NCBI GenBank assembly: GCA_030533445.1
Contig: CM060070.1
Span: forward strand, 30,614,001 to 30,678,000
DNA length: 64,000 nt
Direction of reading: 5' to 3'
Source of the DNA: Cyprinodon diabolis
Taxonomy: Eukaryota > Chordata > Actinopteri > Cyprinodontiformes > Cyprinodontidae
The first letter of the stretch is position 1. Each line of letters begins with the position of its first letter. Below, piece by piece: positions 1-13,700 of the stretch. Below the pieces are notes generated by a model. That model saw only the letters and a list, made by a program, of their open reading frames with translations. It searched no databases and had not been told where the DNA came from. Made by a program: the position numbers and the translations under genes.

Positions 1-284
1 TTTATCCGTATTTATGTCTATCTGTGCAGATTTTAACTTTTCTTCTGTACAGTAATTTAAATCTGAATCATTCAAGAAGCATATATAATAAAATAAACTG
101 AATACAATAACTGTCAGAGAACTGTGAAAAAAAAACAACAACAGAATGCATTTATTGAAAAGGAACAGTTCTAAGGTTAAACCAAATCAAGTTAAATCAA
201 TCAAATCATGTTCACTACATTTTCGGAAAGCCGGGTTAATTAACAAGCACTAAAGCTTTATTATTGCAAAATCAAGATATCAGT

Positions 285-505
285 TAAGTGTGGCCTAGTG
301 GTTAGAGCAGTGTGCTTGTGCTCTGAGAAGGTTGCAAGTGCCTGATTTGATCCCCAAAGCCTGCACTCTAGTCCCTGAGCAAGACCCTTAACCCCACACT
401 GCTCCCCGAGCACCGCACAATGGCAGCCTAATGCTCTCCAAGGGGATGGGATGAATGTCTCCAGTGTGAGATTGATAAAGTCTTATCATTATTTCTATTA
501 TTAAA
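285..505 (+). repeat. tRNA-derived SINE
   Basis: TGGCCTAGTGG at 301 onward fits a polymerase III A box, and a degenerate B box (TTTGATCCCC) follows about 45 bases later. After it comes the fish SINE motif CCTGAGCAAGACCCTTAACC. The copy is diverged. No intact tRNA fold is present. Confidence 0.75.
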
Positions 506-659
506 ATGACAAGTATGAAAATGTGAAGAAGGCCAGAAAGATTTCAAAGAGCCACATATCATGCCCTTATCTAAATAAAGTCAGGAACAGATGAAATCCA
601 AATTTATTTCCTTTTTTTTTAAGGTTTAAAAAGACCTCTCTAAAAGACGGAGGGAACAG

Positions 660-1216
660 TCGGCCAAAATTGGCTGTGACACCATTCTGGAGAGGGGTAT
701 CAGCTGTGCTGCTGCCATCAACATCTTTGTTTATAGATGTTGGAGCTTGGCCTGTTTTTCAGTGCAGTCCTGTTTCTCTTAATGTGACTGTCTGTGCTCT
801 CTTCTGTCCTCTGACATGGGTGCTGGCTCAGATCTCATTTGCCTGGCTGTGTTTCCTGGACGGGCCGCCTGAGGAGCTGGTTAACAGTTGCCTCTTGTAT
901 GTCTGCTTCTTTCTCTATGTCTGCTTCTCCTTGAACTCCAATCGGCCTCGGCAGATGGCCGCTCACACTGAGCCTGGTTCTGCTGGAGGTTTTCTCTATT
1001 AAAAGGGAGTTTTCCTCTCCACTGTCGCTACAAGCATTCTTGGTGTGAGGGATTGCTGTACTGTAGAGTCTATGAGTCGATGCAATAAACTGGTTTAACT
1101 TAGATTGAAAACTTGGAATCAATTTGACTGTTTGATCTGGTTGAATTGTTTCTCTAAATTGCCTTGAGATGACATGTTGTGAATTGGCGCCATATAAATA
1201 AACAGAATTGAATTGG
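660..1216 (+). repeat. Fish dispersed repeat with AATTGAATTG tail
   Basis: The stretch CTCGGCAGATGGCCGCTCAC, then AAAAGGGAGTTTTCCTCTCC, and the end GGCGCCATATAAATAAACAG followed by AATTGAATTG are a repeat common in teleost genomes, as I recognise it. It explains the open frames at 670-1002 (+) and 835-1383 (-), which are not genes. The exact class (LINE-mobilised tail or SINE) is uncertain. Confidence 0.7.
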
Positions 1217-2334
1217 AAATTGGAGCATGAGCCATGACTTGTGTAGCTGGTAACGAAAGGCTCTGGAACACCCAAAGCTCTCCAGACCTGACCTTGTTGG
1301 TCAAAGACCAAGGTGATGGTGTGATGGAATCTGTAGGATATCAATGATCTGCTGTAATCGGCAAGAAAGCAGGAAGCCCACATTTAAGGTAATTAGGTTT
1401 TCAAGTTGAAAATCTAATTACGGTAGTTTCCACTAAATAACCAGAAGAAACATGTATGATTGGAAAACTTTCACAGCACTATGACTGTTTAGTCTCATGC
1501 CTTATCAGGCTGTAATGCATAGTATTACCAGCTCTCTGCTGACTGGATCTTAAATTTCCCAGAAGTGCATCATCCTACAAGTATGGAGCCATTCAAGTAG
1601 GGGTTTGTACGGCTAGACTGCAGTAGTGTTTAGGCATCGAGTCAGTCTAAAGTCTCTGCTTAGAACAGAACATGCCCCCCACTACTCTGTACTATTCTGC
1701 CTTTTTTTTCCCCCACCCAACTACAATCCCCCCATTTTCCATACACCTACATGTTGATTCACTGGCTCATCATAGAGACAATCCTAAAATCACAGCACTG
1801 TTGGCATCTACATTGATGAACACAGAGAATCCCAAAAGTGAGGCCAGGCATGCGCTGCATGTGCCAGCTATATCCGGTCTCAAAATAGATTAGAGATGTT
1901 CCTCCGGCAATCGGAAACGAAGACAGGAGCGGTTGGGGGAATCATCTGCTCCTACACAGGCGCTTTGTTTTGTTTTTTATAAGCCAGGCTAAATTTCAGT
2001 GTCACTTATGTCGATATGAAAAAAAAAGCAATAACTCCTAAAGGGGGCCATTAGGAGAAATGGTTACATGTCAAATGTGTTTGGCTGCCAATTTTTATTT
2101 GTATGTTTTAACCTAAGATTGGGATGAACAGACTAGTTTATTTAAGAGGACACCTATACTGTCCTGATTTCAGCTTGTTTTAAATGGCTAAAACAGGAAT
2201 TATAAATATATCTTTTGTTAATATAACAGATAACTATGTAATTAGATTTGCTGTTTGCTTGATTGGCTGTTTATATTCATTCTTGTTTAGACTTAGAATA
2301 AGACAACCTTTATTGTCATTTTTTTATACACTCT

Positions 2335-3042
2335 GGGCCGGCTTTATCAAGATCCAATTTTGCGTGCAGTAATTTGCGCTCGCAAACTGGAATTTTGCGC
2401 GAGGGGCTGAACCATGGTTTGCGGGTGATTTAACAAGAGTGATTGCGTAACTGGTGGCAGGTGCAAAACTGTTGGAAACGCCCTATTTAAATTATGGTTT
2501 TGTGCGTTTTGTGGTTTGCGGCAAAGTAGTTTGTAGTTTGTACAAACTGGTGCATTAAGAAATTTAAATCTTACAGTGACCCCCAACAAAAAAAAAAATA
2601 TATATATATATAAAGAAAAAACTTTAGCAACCTTTATTCCCTAAGGTGGTATCTGGCTGAATTTCTACTTCACTGCAGTAAAAAAAAAAATTATTGGCCT
2701 GTAGAAAAATGCACATACCAAATGGCTCACAAGAAGTGATTGTGGATGAGATTACTGCGCGTACGCATCCCCGCAGCATTGGCACGTTGCTCCGCAATTT
2801 GCGAGTGCTAAATTAATATATTTACATGTTCTCCTCCCACAAGACGCACTTTTGCGTGTAAACGTCCCATATTGCATATTCATTGCAGAAAAAGTACTAA
2901 ATGGATAAGAGGCGCTATTTAGCACGTTTTTAAGACCAAATCCTTTTAGCACGCTGTTGATAGATCAGTTTGTACATTTTTTTGCGTGCGCATTGAAATA
3001 GCTCACGTTTTTATACACGCAAACCTTTGATAGATCCGGCCC
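2335..3042. mobile_element. Non-autonomous DNA transposon with GGGCCGG termini
   Basis: The element starts GGGCCGGCTTTATCAAGATC and ends in the inverted match (reverse complement of the right end: GGGCCGGATCTATCAAAGG). The trinucleotide TCT flanks both ends (2332-2334 and 3043-3045). The interior is rich in GCGC and TTTGCG motifs and has no transposase frame. A 3-bp duplication and GG-rich ends suggest a PIF/Harbinger-type MITE, although TCT is not the usual TWA. Confidence 0.7.
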
Positions 3043-6000
3043 TCTGTATACAAAATAGTTCTACTAAATTCTGTTTAGTACAGCTTTTTAGACAGTAAAC
3101 CACTCAACCAGGCAGTCATCAGAGCACCTTGTTGGAGGATTTTCTTTCTAGACAAACTGTGTTCCTTCAACAATACCTGGAAGTGTTTTCCGCACTCCTA
3201 CAATGACTTCAAGGAAAGAAACCTGCATGTTTTTATTGCAGTGTGATCGAAAAGATCACTCTGACTTAACGCTGGTAAGGAGGCTTGTTTTTCCTTTGAC
3301 AGTAGGTGCTGTAGATCATAGATGAATCTACAAAGTTTGTTTTTATTTCATATTGAGGAACATTATGCTGAGACTTCTGCACTGCAGTACTGAAGGTTCT
3401 CCAGATTGCTAGATAGATTTCTTCATAGATTGTGTTGACCCATTTTTTTTGGGACATGTTTTTATGTTCTATGATAACAAGTTTCCCACTTAAAACACTT
3501 GATATTGTGGATACAGATTGTATTGACCGATAGCACAAAGGGATGTTTGTTTTTCTATAACAGTTTATTCATGTATTAGATTGCATTATCTTCACACTAT
3601 GTTTGCTAAAGAGGTCTTCAGGCTGTTGCTTGATGTCTTATTGCAGTAGAAGCTATAGGCCACGCTGGAAGAGGGATTCAGAGCAGAGGAGTAAGGAAAC
3701 TATATTTCTACATAAACCTGCTGTGTAATTTTTATCAATTTGAGATTTTCTTATATTGTGCAGCTCTATTAATGTATTTTCTATATGGTTTTTTATTCAT
3801 TTTTAGCCATCCATATTGATATTTTTTTTAACAAAGATGTTATCTGATCTGAATTGTTTGGGCGATGTACGAGTTTCTCCTTAAGAAGTAAATAAGAAGA
3901 CAGATGAACAGCCTCACATTGACATTAAAATTGTAATTTAACAGCATTCTTATATTTAAAATACCAGAATATTTTTTTTTCTTTTGAAGATTGTAATTAA
4001 TTCTTTTTTCCTCATTTGTTTTCCATCATGATTATAACCCTTGAGTTTCATCATCTTGGCGCCATGTAAGGTTTAAGAGACTTAAGAGACACAAATTAAT
4101 TCCAATTGATTGGATGTAGCATCCAATGTTGCATTGTGGTACTGATATTTAAACTGAGACGCCCAGTGGGACTAATTTAATATTAAGATTTATATTATTA
4201 ACTTTTTTCTTTTTTTTCTTTTTTTAACTGAAGATGACGATCCGGAGTGGAGATTTTAAACAGGCTGCCTAATCTTTTATATTTGTGACCAGCACAACTT
4301 GCACCATTAAAAAGCCTTTCTCTAATTGTAGATCTTTACCCTTTTAAAGATTTAAAACAATGGCAACCTTTTTGGATTAATGATATTATATAATAGATGA
4401 GGCATTTTGTTAAACCTTCCTGTTATCAGGTAAAAGTCTTACTCCCTCTCTCCGTTTCTGCCTGATTGATCTGCAGAAATGCTGCAAGAGTTGCAGAAAT
4501 TGTTTAACTCCTTGCAGCTCCCTCTGATGTCCTTTTAGTATCTTCACTAAATCCAATAGTTCTTACTTTAATTACATCATCCACGCTAAACAGTGTTGTT
4601 TATCTGGATATTTACATCAGTAGACCTTTTCTTTTGATGGAATACTTATTTTTTTCTTCCTAAAAGGAGTTCTGCCAGGTTTGTAGTGAATCACCGTCTA
4701 TAAAACCTTTTGTCTAGATCTTCCTCAGCTTCTAAATGTGATGCTGCTGACTTCTAAATTCTCTAAATCCTTTCACGCTCTCATGTTGATGAGCTGCAGC
4801 AGAGCTCGTTGTAACTCACAGTCTGCTCACATCCTGAGATCTTTGAACGGAGCCGAGCAGCCGTCATTTTGACCGCGTGTTTGTTATAGCACAGATGAAA
4901 TACACCGAGTCACATCCTGAGCTTCTTATTGTCAATGAACTGAAGCCGAAACACAATCTGAACGACTGCTGTTTCTTTGTGGTGATGAACTGGATCAGTG
5001 TGATGTGTGACACCTGATGAAACCAACAAACTAAAGCCTTCTGCTTCTACATGAGAATGAAAACCCTTACTAGCATGCAACGTCCACGTTTCTGCTGTTG
5101 GTTTTCAAACTATTTCCACTTTAGGAGCATCAATCACCTGGTTTTAAAGGGCAGACATGGAATTTAGCAGCCTTAGTTGAAAGTGATTCACAATGCAAAG
5201 CAGTTGTTTTAACAACTAAATGTGAGACTATAATCATGCATACGTATATACAGAGCAGCTGCTGGACTTTAACCTCCACTGCAGGAAAACTTGTTTAAAA
5301 GAGCAACAAACTTTTGGGGGCTGTTGCTGTGATGAATAATATATTAAAAATATTTTTAGTAAATATAAGACTAACAATTATTCTTACTATTGTTATTATA
5401 GTATTTTAGAATTCTATAGAATTCCAATTTGATGACATATTTTCTATTATAATGCATGTAGCAAAGCGGCAGGCATGTTGTTCTACTCTTTAAAGAGTAA
5501 TACAGGTAGAACAAGCAAATACTTGCTGGTCAGTTCTAAATTACATTGCTTACTTGTTCACTGTAGTTTAAAATGTGCAAACCTTAAAGTAAGATATGAT
5601 GAGCTGTCGTTTTCCACATCATGACTGTTCACATTGTCGCTTCAAATGTTTCCGAACAGCCAGATTGTTTTATTGCAAACAAGAGAAAAGTGGTGTTAGA
5701 CTTTTAGCCTGCTGACTGGCAGTGTGCAGTATATCGTATATTGTATAAAGAAGAGGTGCTCCAGAAATAGTTTTTAGTTTTGAACATGGTTGGATTATAA
5801 TGATGATCTGAAATTAAATGCTGCTTTTCTTTTTTATAGATTTTTTTTTTTATTATAGATTTATTTTTTTTTTTTTTTAAGAAGAAGAACATTACATTAC
5901 AACGTCTAGGTCCACAAAATGTTACAGATCTTAAGTTAATGAATACATTAATTTGTGTTTAGGCCTTTTAATTAGAATTTAAATTTAGATCTCGAAACGG

Positions 6001-6051
6001 ATTTTGATTGAGTGTGTTTTTTTTTTTTTTTTTGTGCTCTGTCTCTAACAG

Positions 6052-6960
6052 AAAATTTCAATACCACGCTCAGAAACTTCCAGTGAGCTGCAAACGTTTA
6101 CTTTCGACCTGTCGAATGTGGGCAGAGATAACCCCCAGGGCAGCTTTGACTGCATCCAGCAGTACATCACAAGGTGAAAATCTAAAGCTTTCTCTCTTCT
6201 TCAGTTGCAATGAAGGTTTGAGGTATACTGGAAAAGTTTTTTTTTTTTTTTTATTAACGTAGCACTTTCTTCTTGGCTTCCTAAATTGATATGATTCCAG
6301 ATCTGCAGACATGATGCATCCTTAATCAAAAAATAAATGGCGTCATGAAGAAAAGAGGCATTAAGAATCTTGTAATCTTGTCTTAGATTTCTGACCTGAT
6401 TTCTTCTAAAGGTATTTTTGACATGTGAGTCAGGCAGAGTTCATTGAGGACTCCAGGATTCTAATCAGGCTTAGATTGCAGTCTGATACCCAAATGACTG
6501 AGCTCAGCTTTTACAGACTGGGTCTGCACCATCTCATTTTCTGCCAAAGTGGAGTAAGAATGAGAGAGAGTCGGTAAAGGATCACATTTGATGCATCACT
6601 CGTCTGCTCTCAGTGGAACAGTAGTTAGTTGCAAGACATTGGAAAAAATTCACCCAGTCTCTAGGTACATTCAGTGGAAAAAATGGTTTCTACAAAATGT
6701 AAATGTGAGAATACTGAGGTATATAAAGATTGCTGCTTTGACTTCCATCTTTTTCCTACCTGTGTTTTCCTCAGTCCCTGCTCTTTGTTTTGGCAGTGAA
6801 GGGAGCATTCAGCTGGATTGTCTGGGCAGCATCCAGGACAAGATCACAGTGAGAGCGACCGACGACTCCTACCAGAAGGCTAGAGAAAACATGGCCCAGG
6901 TTGAGGAGGAGACTCGCAGTAGGAGCGCTATCGTCATTAAGCCAGGGGGAAGATATGTAG
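6052..6960 (+). CDS. ell: ell exons for the N-terminal elongation domain, part 1
   Basis: The exon at 6052-6173 begins in phase 0 with Lys-Ile-Ser-Ile-Pro and contains [17 protein letters not shown], a hallmark of the ELL N-terminal domain. It ends two bases into a codon. The exon at 6797-6960 completes that codon as Ser and encodes [20 protein letters not shown], then a Glu/Arg-rich stretch ending in PGGRYVG. This part of the family is needed to contact polymerase II and stimulate elongation. The acceptor at 6050-6051 follows a run of about 20 T. The long open frame across 6008-6262 is a different frame and is not coding. The 623-bp intron between the exons shows only T-rich sequence. Confidence 0.94.
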
Positions 6961-7636
6961 GTGAGGAGGCTTCATATTGACCCAAACATGCTGTCAGTCA
7001 TTGTATAATTAGCTTCTTTTAGCCTTGTGCTCAATAAGACTGCTCTATAATAATGTGGCCTCTAGTTTTAGCACCTCAACACTATAAATATGTCACACTA
7101 CAAGACTCATCCTGAAAGCATCCCATTATTACGTAGCTTTGCTGGGATGGGGATTCGGTTTATTCTGGATCTGACAGGTTGTTTGGATCAAATACCAGAT
7201 GACTAAAAGTCAGTATTCCTCATTGTCAAGAAGGAATTTGAGTATGAGATTATTTCCCAAATGGCGCTCAGTGTTTTTCCATTATGATGATTCCAACATT
7301 TAAACAGAGCTGGTGCCAGACCCAGATCTTTACTAGCTCTTCTAAAAATAGAGATGGGTTTTCTAGAACCAGAAAGCAGCTTGGTGCCACATTGTCATTA
7401 AAATGTCTGTTCTGCTGAAGAATTTATCATCTAGTATTTAAAGTTTTTGAGGAGGATCAGATTGCAGACAGAACGTTTGGCTACACACATCATGCTTTTT
7501 TTCTTTTTTTTTTATCTTTACCCACATTTCACATTTTCAATAAATGGGTTCCAGTTGTTAAACTAGTGTTAGCCTTTGGTTAACAGAAAGACTTTTCCCT
7601 GGAATTGTTTATGATTTGCTTTCAAAAATAAAACCA

Positions 7637-7731
<95 letters not shown>

Positions 7732-10700
7732 CGTACCCCACTCATGGAATAAAGTAGGTCAATGTGCCTCATAGAAAAGAAATGTTTCGCTAAATTATAT
7801 GACGCAACTTACACTGTTGGTCTCCAACAATCACCCTTAATCCTGCAGTAAATGCTCTTCAACTTCTTTGGCTTATTTTGTTATGAAATGTTCAAGAGCG
7901 GGCTTATTTTTGATAGCTTTAAGGAATTAAAATGATTATAATAAGGCAGCAATTTGCAGGAATACTTGGAGGGCTGATCTAGTTTTTTTATGAGCCAGAT
8001 ATTTAGTTTAGTGGTCAAACTTTAACTGGATGAAACATTAATAGTGACTTCATAATAAAATCTTTGAAACAGAAGCTTTATATTTATATCTCAGTTTATT
8101 CACACTGGTTTAATTTGAAAATGTTTATTACTCTGAGCCAGTAAAGAAGGTACTGATGGAAAGTGTTGGGAGTAACTGTCGCATAATAGCACAGTCAGAA
8201 AGGTAATCTAATTATTTTTCACATATTGCTACATTACTTGCAATCTAATGCTGCACGTTGCTTTAACTCAGTCAAACAAAGAGATTTTTCAAAACCTCAC
8301 TCTCTCTCTTTCTGGAAAGAGATGTTTGCTTCAGGAAGGAGCAGGGAGCTGAGATACGCATGCATGACTCCGATTGGCTGAGGAGCTGCAATGCAGGTGG
8401 CTGTTCATCATGTCTTTAACACAGACAGAGAGAAGAGACGATGGTGCAGAGCCACTGATTCAATGTTGGCGTTCCTAAAGAAAAGGCCTCACTGAAGTCA
8501 AAAGCTAAATGTTTCTGGGATTTACTCATTATGTGCATGAACAAAAGAAGCAGCTGTATTCTAAAGAAGCTCCTCGCATCATCTCAGCACCGCCTGAAGC
8601 TAAGGCTCTAAAACATCTGCCCAGATGTTGATCCTTACTTCCTGTTTTATTCTCTTTTTCTATTACAAAGTATATTTTGTTTTTGTAAATTGCTTTAAGA
8701 GTTATTCTTCCTATTTTAAAGCCATTTGAAGGCTATCAACGTGCAAAAATGTAACGTTTTTAAAAATCTAATGTCCTTGGTTGTTTTTGTTGTTTTTTTT
8801 ATCATAAGCAAAACTTATATTAGGACTGACTGTTGCTAGCTTTGGAAAAATTTGCATTTTTTTCTCGGATAATAAAGATCCATGCCAGAACTCAGATTTC
8901 CAAAAGTCAACTGCTAAGTTTAGCAGTTTATCATGCAGGTTAAAAGCTGAACAATGTTAAATGGAGCAACTTCATAGGTCAGTCTTCCTGTTGTCTACTA
9001 AAAGTGTAGCTCTCTGATGCAGTTTCCTTACAATAAATGTCACTACTTTATATTCATGTGACCTGGTAGAACCTGATGTCAGTTGGAACATTCAGTGCAA
9101 ATTGAGCTAAATATAGTCTGGTTTCTGTGTCTCTAATTTATCGGTGCATCACTACTGTGTGGACCTTCTTTTACTTATAACTATAAAGAAGTGTACTTAT
9201 CCAAGAAGTAAAACTAAAAAGATGAAAGCTTAATTACCAAAGTATACATATACTTAAGTGTCTTTTAAATCTTTGAATGTATTTCTGTTTTCTTTAGGTA
9301 AGAAAGTCCAGATCCGGAAACCGGCTCCTGGTCTTTCAGATGTGGCTCCCTCACGGAGGACATCTCGGCCCGTCCTCATCTCTAGCAGTACGCAAAAAAA
9401 ATGCACAACTCAGCACCGGCCTCTCCGTGAGCGCCTCATACACCTGCTGGCCCTGAAACCTTACAAAAAGCCTGAGCTGATATTAAGGTTGCAGAAGGAC
9501 GGCCTTTCACAGCTGGACAAAGAATCCCTGGACAGCCACCTGCAACAGGTGAGTCATTCACATGTGAAGCAAACATCTACAACATTTTTCCTTTTTCCAC
9601 TCTCGCTTAAATGTCAGCTTTCACCCCCCAGATTAAGTGGTGATCAGAGTGGTAACATATTTTTGTTCGTAGGTCGCCAATCTAAATGGGAAAGAAAATA
9701 CCTTCACATTGAAGGATTTAATGTATAAGGAAGTCCAGAAAGATTGGCCGGGGTACACGGAGGGAGACCAGCAGCTTCTCAAGAGAATTTTGTTCAGGTA
9801 TGTCTACATGGATTTTATTAGGTTTTATAAATAAATACTATTTTTCCTTCTTGTCTTTGTTTTTTTAACCCCTATTTAGTCTGGTAACCCCCAATTAAAT
9901 GCAGCTGTCTCCATTTAATCTGACAGTTTGTTGTTGCCTATGTTTACTGTTTAATCATCATCTCATCAAGCCTTTTCTGAAACTGGAGATGATGAAATAA
10001 GCTATAAGATGATGCATGACTTATTTTGAAATGGCATTGTACCAATATTTGTATCAGTTAATACTCAAAGCTGTAGTATCTGTATCGGAAATGAGAAAAT
10101 AGTTTTATGACGCCCCTAATAATACTTGATTAACAGTGTTGGGAGCGCTAACACAGCTGTAAACTGTGGCTGTTACAGATGGACAGTTTCACAAAGGCCA
10201 CACATGCCACTGGACTACGTCATTCAAATAGATTTCTTTTTCTATCATTCCCAGTGCATCCAAGGAATATACAGGCCTACTTTTCCTTTTATAAACAAAA
10301 AGTGCAAATCTGCACATTCTCTCTCTGTCTTCTTTTTTTTTTTGCACTTTGATCTCGGTTTGAGTTCATCAGTTGACTAACAACCAGAGCCTCCTACCCA
10401 ATTTGTCCTCCGCCGCCTTAGTTCCTCTAGAGTTTTGGAACTCATGCAGATAGTCACGCAGGAGCAGCAGAGCAACATGACTGGAACGCACATGATGCAA
10501 CAGTGTTCCAGCACATGCTGATCTGTGTGTGAGGTGGCATCTGTCCAAGGTTCAGCCATATCTGTCTGCCTCTTGCACCCTTGCCTTCCTGCCTGTGGGA
10601 CTGTTCTCTTGGCAGACACGCCAAGCCGCACACCCTTATTTAACCATGCCGATGCAGGGACGAGGCTATCTTAGAGCTCCACTACTGATTTGTCATCACT

Positions 10701-13700
10701 GTGGCTGTGCAACTGCAAAATGCTCTGAACTTTGCAACCAAAATGTTCTTTATTTCTGCAGTCTTACAATCCAGACAAAGCAAACTGTGCAGCTTTAATG
10801 CTGCAAACCAGTGTGCATAAAAAAAAGGATTGAGGTTTCTTTTTTATCTGGAGACCTCATTTAATCTTCTCGCAGAAGATCAGTTTGTGTGACTCGGTCA
10901 GCTTCATATCAGCACAGCTCCTTGGCTGCTTCCACCTAACAGTTTGCTCTCATGCAATATGAGCCTCTTTTTATACCTGGAGCTGTAATGTTTCCTTCTG
11001 GCTAAATAAAGGCAAAAGTGGTCCTGTTCCAAAGCAGGTGTGACTGGTGCAGTCATGCAAACTGTGTGGGGGTGGTCAGGAATAAAGCCTTTCAGGAACA
11101 AACAAAACCAGTGCCTCACTTCCTCTAAACAAGCATGTAGCTAGTGTTTTCCTAATCCCGCTGGCCAAATGGCATCCGTCCTCAAAGTGAGCTGCAGCAC
11201 CATATTCTCTCGCTCTCACTTTCTTTCTGCCACTGCAGACTGTCAGGCCGCTGTCTCACTAGAATCCAACAAGCTGCCATAGCTGAAAAAACCTATAAAA
11301 TAAACACTCAGCTTTGTCTGAGATCAGAAGATAATAAACACTTTTTTTTTTAAAACACTAAATGGGGTTAAACTAATAGAAATTTGTGATTTTAATTACT
11401 GAAGATTAGCATAATCTGTTTGTGATTAGAAATGCTTCTGTCAACTTCTTCCTCCTTCACAGTTGTCATAGCTACCCACTCAGCTTCTCACAGCAACTAA
11501 CTTGTCTCTGAAGTCCGCTTCCATATAATTTTCTTGTCATCAAAAAGATGGAAGCTGAGGAGTTTTGGAGTTATGGTTGGACACCTTTTGCTGCATTTGC
11601 AATAGACTTTTTAGGGCATATCTCTAACAGATAGAATAGCATGAAGGATTGTTTTGGCCATTTTATATATTTCTATTATTTGCTAAATAGATCAAATGTA
11701 ATTAACAAAGATGCTCAGTTGTATTTTTATGTGTACTCTCACTGGGCTGTTTTAACCCATTAATACATTTTAATTTAAAACCATTCTATAGTTGCTCTGG
11801 ATGTGTGTTTAGTGACTCAGTTCTGCTGGAATGTGAACTACTGCATTCTTGAGAATTGTCCTACCTCCAACTGGTTTTCCATCAGCTCTATCATGTATTT
11901 TGTTTCACCTACTGCTGCAACTAATGATTATTTTGCAAATCAGTTAATCTGTTGATTGTTTTTTTTTGTTTTTTTTCAATTAATCGATTATCAGATAGCC
12001 AAAGGTCCTTTAAAAGAATATTTTTTATTAAATTAAACTTTTCTATTTGAGTTCTGGATAGAACATATTAACAGACGGAAAATATTTTTATCTTTAATGC
12101 AAAATGTTTAAATATCTTTTTACGATTTTGGTTTAATAACTGCTCTCTCAGCTAAAGGCATGTTTTAAAGTCTCTATCCTTCTTTTAACGATTAATCGAT
12201 CGATTACCAAGTTTATTATTTCAGTAACGGATTAATTATCATTAACCCAATTGCTTCACTTCTAGTTCTGTCTCACACCTTTGCTAAACCAAAGGATCCC
12301 CTTATAGGGATGATGCTCCTGTGTTTTATATGGGATGGGAGTTTGCATTTTGTTTTCTGTTGGACATTTTGCATTATCCTTTTAATCCATTTTAACAGCA
12401 GAGCTGTTGATTTCTGCTTCTCCGCTATTTTTGTTTGTAAGGACCCCAGATATATTTATACTAAAATGAGATTAGGGTACATACAACCTAACTATTTACC
12501 AGTTAGGTGACATTTGAATACAGATGGTTACATAGCATTTAGTTATGGGGTTGAGGGTACAGGGGTTTTAATACGAATTAATAATGTCCCCTTCTGTGTT
12601 CTTTATAGCAAAACAAAATGAAAACCATGTATAAAGTCTCCTTATCTTCACTATTAAGTGCAGTTTTGCTGCAAAATATTGAACTAGAATAAAATGAGGT
12701 GTGGATACGGTGACATGCTGTAATGCCGAGAACCTTAAAGTGGATAAATATCTTCAGATGGTTCTAGTTTTTTTTAATCTACTGCTGTTTCATAATTTAT
12801 TTTTCTTAAACTTCTTAATTGCATCTCCGCATATATCCCCCTCCCATGAATTTCCACAGAAAACAGGCCCAAAGCAGTTCTGCCCCTGTACCAGAGAGTC
12901 CTCCCAAAGAGCTGGGATCCACTTCTCCATCTCAGGTGAGTCCATCTTCCCTTGTCCTCCTGTGGTCGCTTTTCTTTGAATATCACAACCTTAAACTTTT
13001 TTTTCTTTTGATTGCATTTTTTATTTTGTTTAATCAGTAACGGATTTCTAAATGCTTCTGTTTGGCTTGGATTACTAAACGAACGTCCAGCAGGATTATT
13101 TACATTTTCATTAGATGGGAAAATTAAACTGGCTCAGTTTTTAATGGCTCCTTCCCTTCAGGTTGTTTTCTCTTCAGGACACGACTGTTGCCCCGTTCTT
13201 TCTGGACCCTCCCTCAACAAACATAACATTAACAAGAACACACAGACACACACAAAAAGACAGCAGTACTGAAGACTTAATTTATAAAAGTTTCTTTCTA
13301 AAAAGCCACATAAAGCTTTGTAAGCTTGGGTTCATGTGGAAGGAAGTTCTGCAATATACTTTTCATGCTTAGTGGACAAATACAGTGGCTTTCATACCTA
13401 CGCCATCCTGTTTTCCACCTTTTACACCCTTGAAGTGCTAAATATTGAACAGAAGTCAGCAGAATAATTCTTTTGTTTTTCTACCATTGTGTTATTTTTA
13501 TTGTTATTGATGTGGCTTTTTAATAGGTTTACCAATTTTGGGGAACCATGGGTTGGTTCAGTTGTTTCTTTTTTCCCCACAGCAATATTAATGTTAAGGA
13601 GGATTCTAATAAGATGTTAATTCTTATAAGTCACTTATCAGTTTTGTATTAGTCTTTCATTCTCTAATGGTGATATAATCCATCTTTACTGTTTCAGACC

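Larger units (their letters stand above)
1..6051 (+). other. ell: ell intron, upstream part
   Basis: No exon could be placed here; the first visible ell exon starts at 6052. The stretch is AT-rich intron with four recognisable repeats (285-505, 660-1216, 2335-3042 and long T runs near 5850-5880 and 6016-6033). From 3050 to 6000 I see only unique-looking AT-rich sequence. The ell promoter and first exons must lie left of the window. Confidence 0.75.

Noticed and set aside
300..420. tRNA-like sequence with A and B boxes
   Set aside because: The B box is degenerate and the SINE body follows; no tRNA cloverleaf fits.
670..1383. Overlapping open frames on both strands near the left edge
   Set aside because: They lie within a recognised fish dispersed repeat and encode no known protein.
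4975..5030. Possible C/D snoRNA (GTGATGA and CTGA motifs)
   Set aside because: No terminal stem and motif spacing does not fit; short motifs expected by chance.
6008..6312. Open frames across the first visible ell exon
   Set aside because: The true exon is in a different frame (K-I-S-I-P...), supported by homology and splice phases.
7569..7772. Minus-strand frame with an Ile-Tyr repeat
   Set aside because: Translation of the (AT)n microsatellite.
10377..10798. GC-rich block with open frames on both strands
   Set aside because: No recognisable protein, no splice structure, inside an ell intron.
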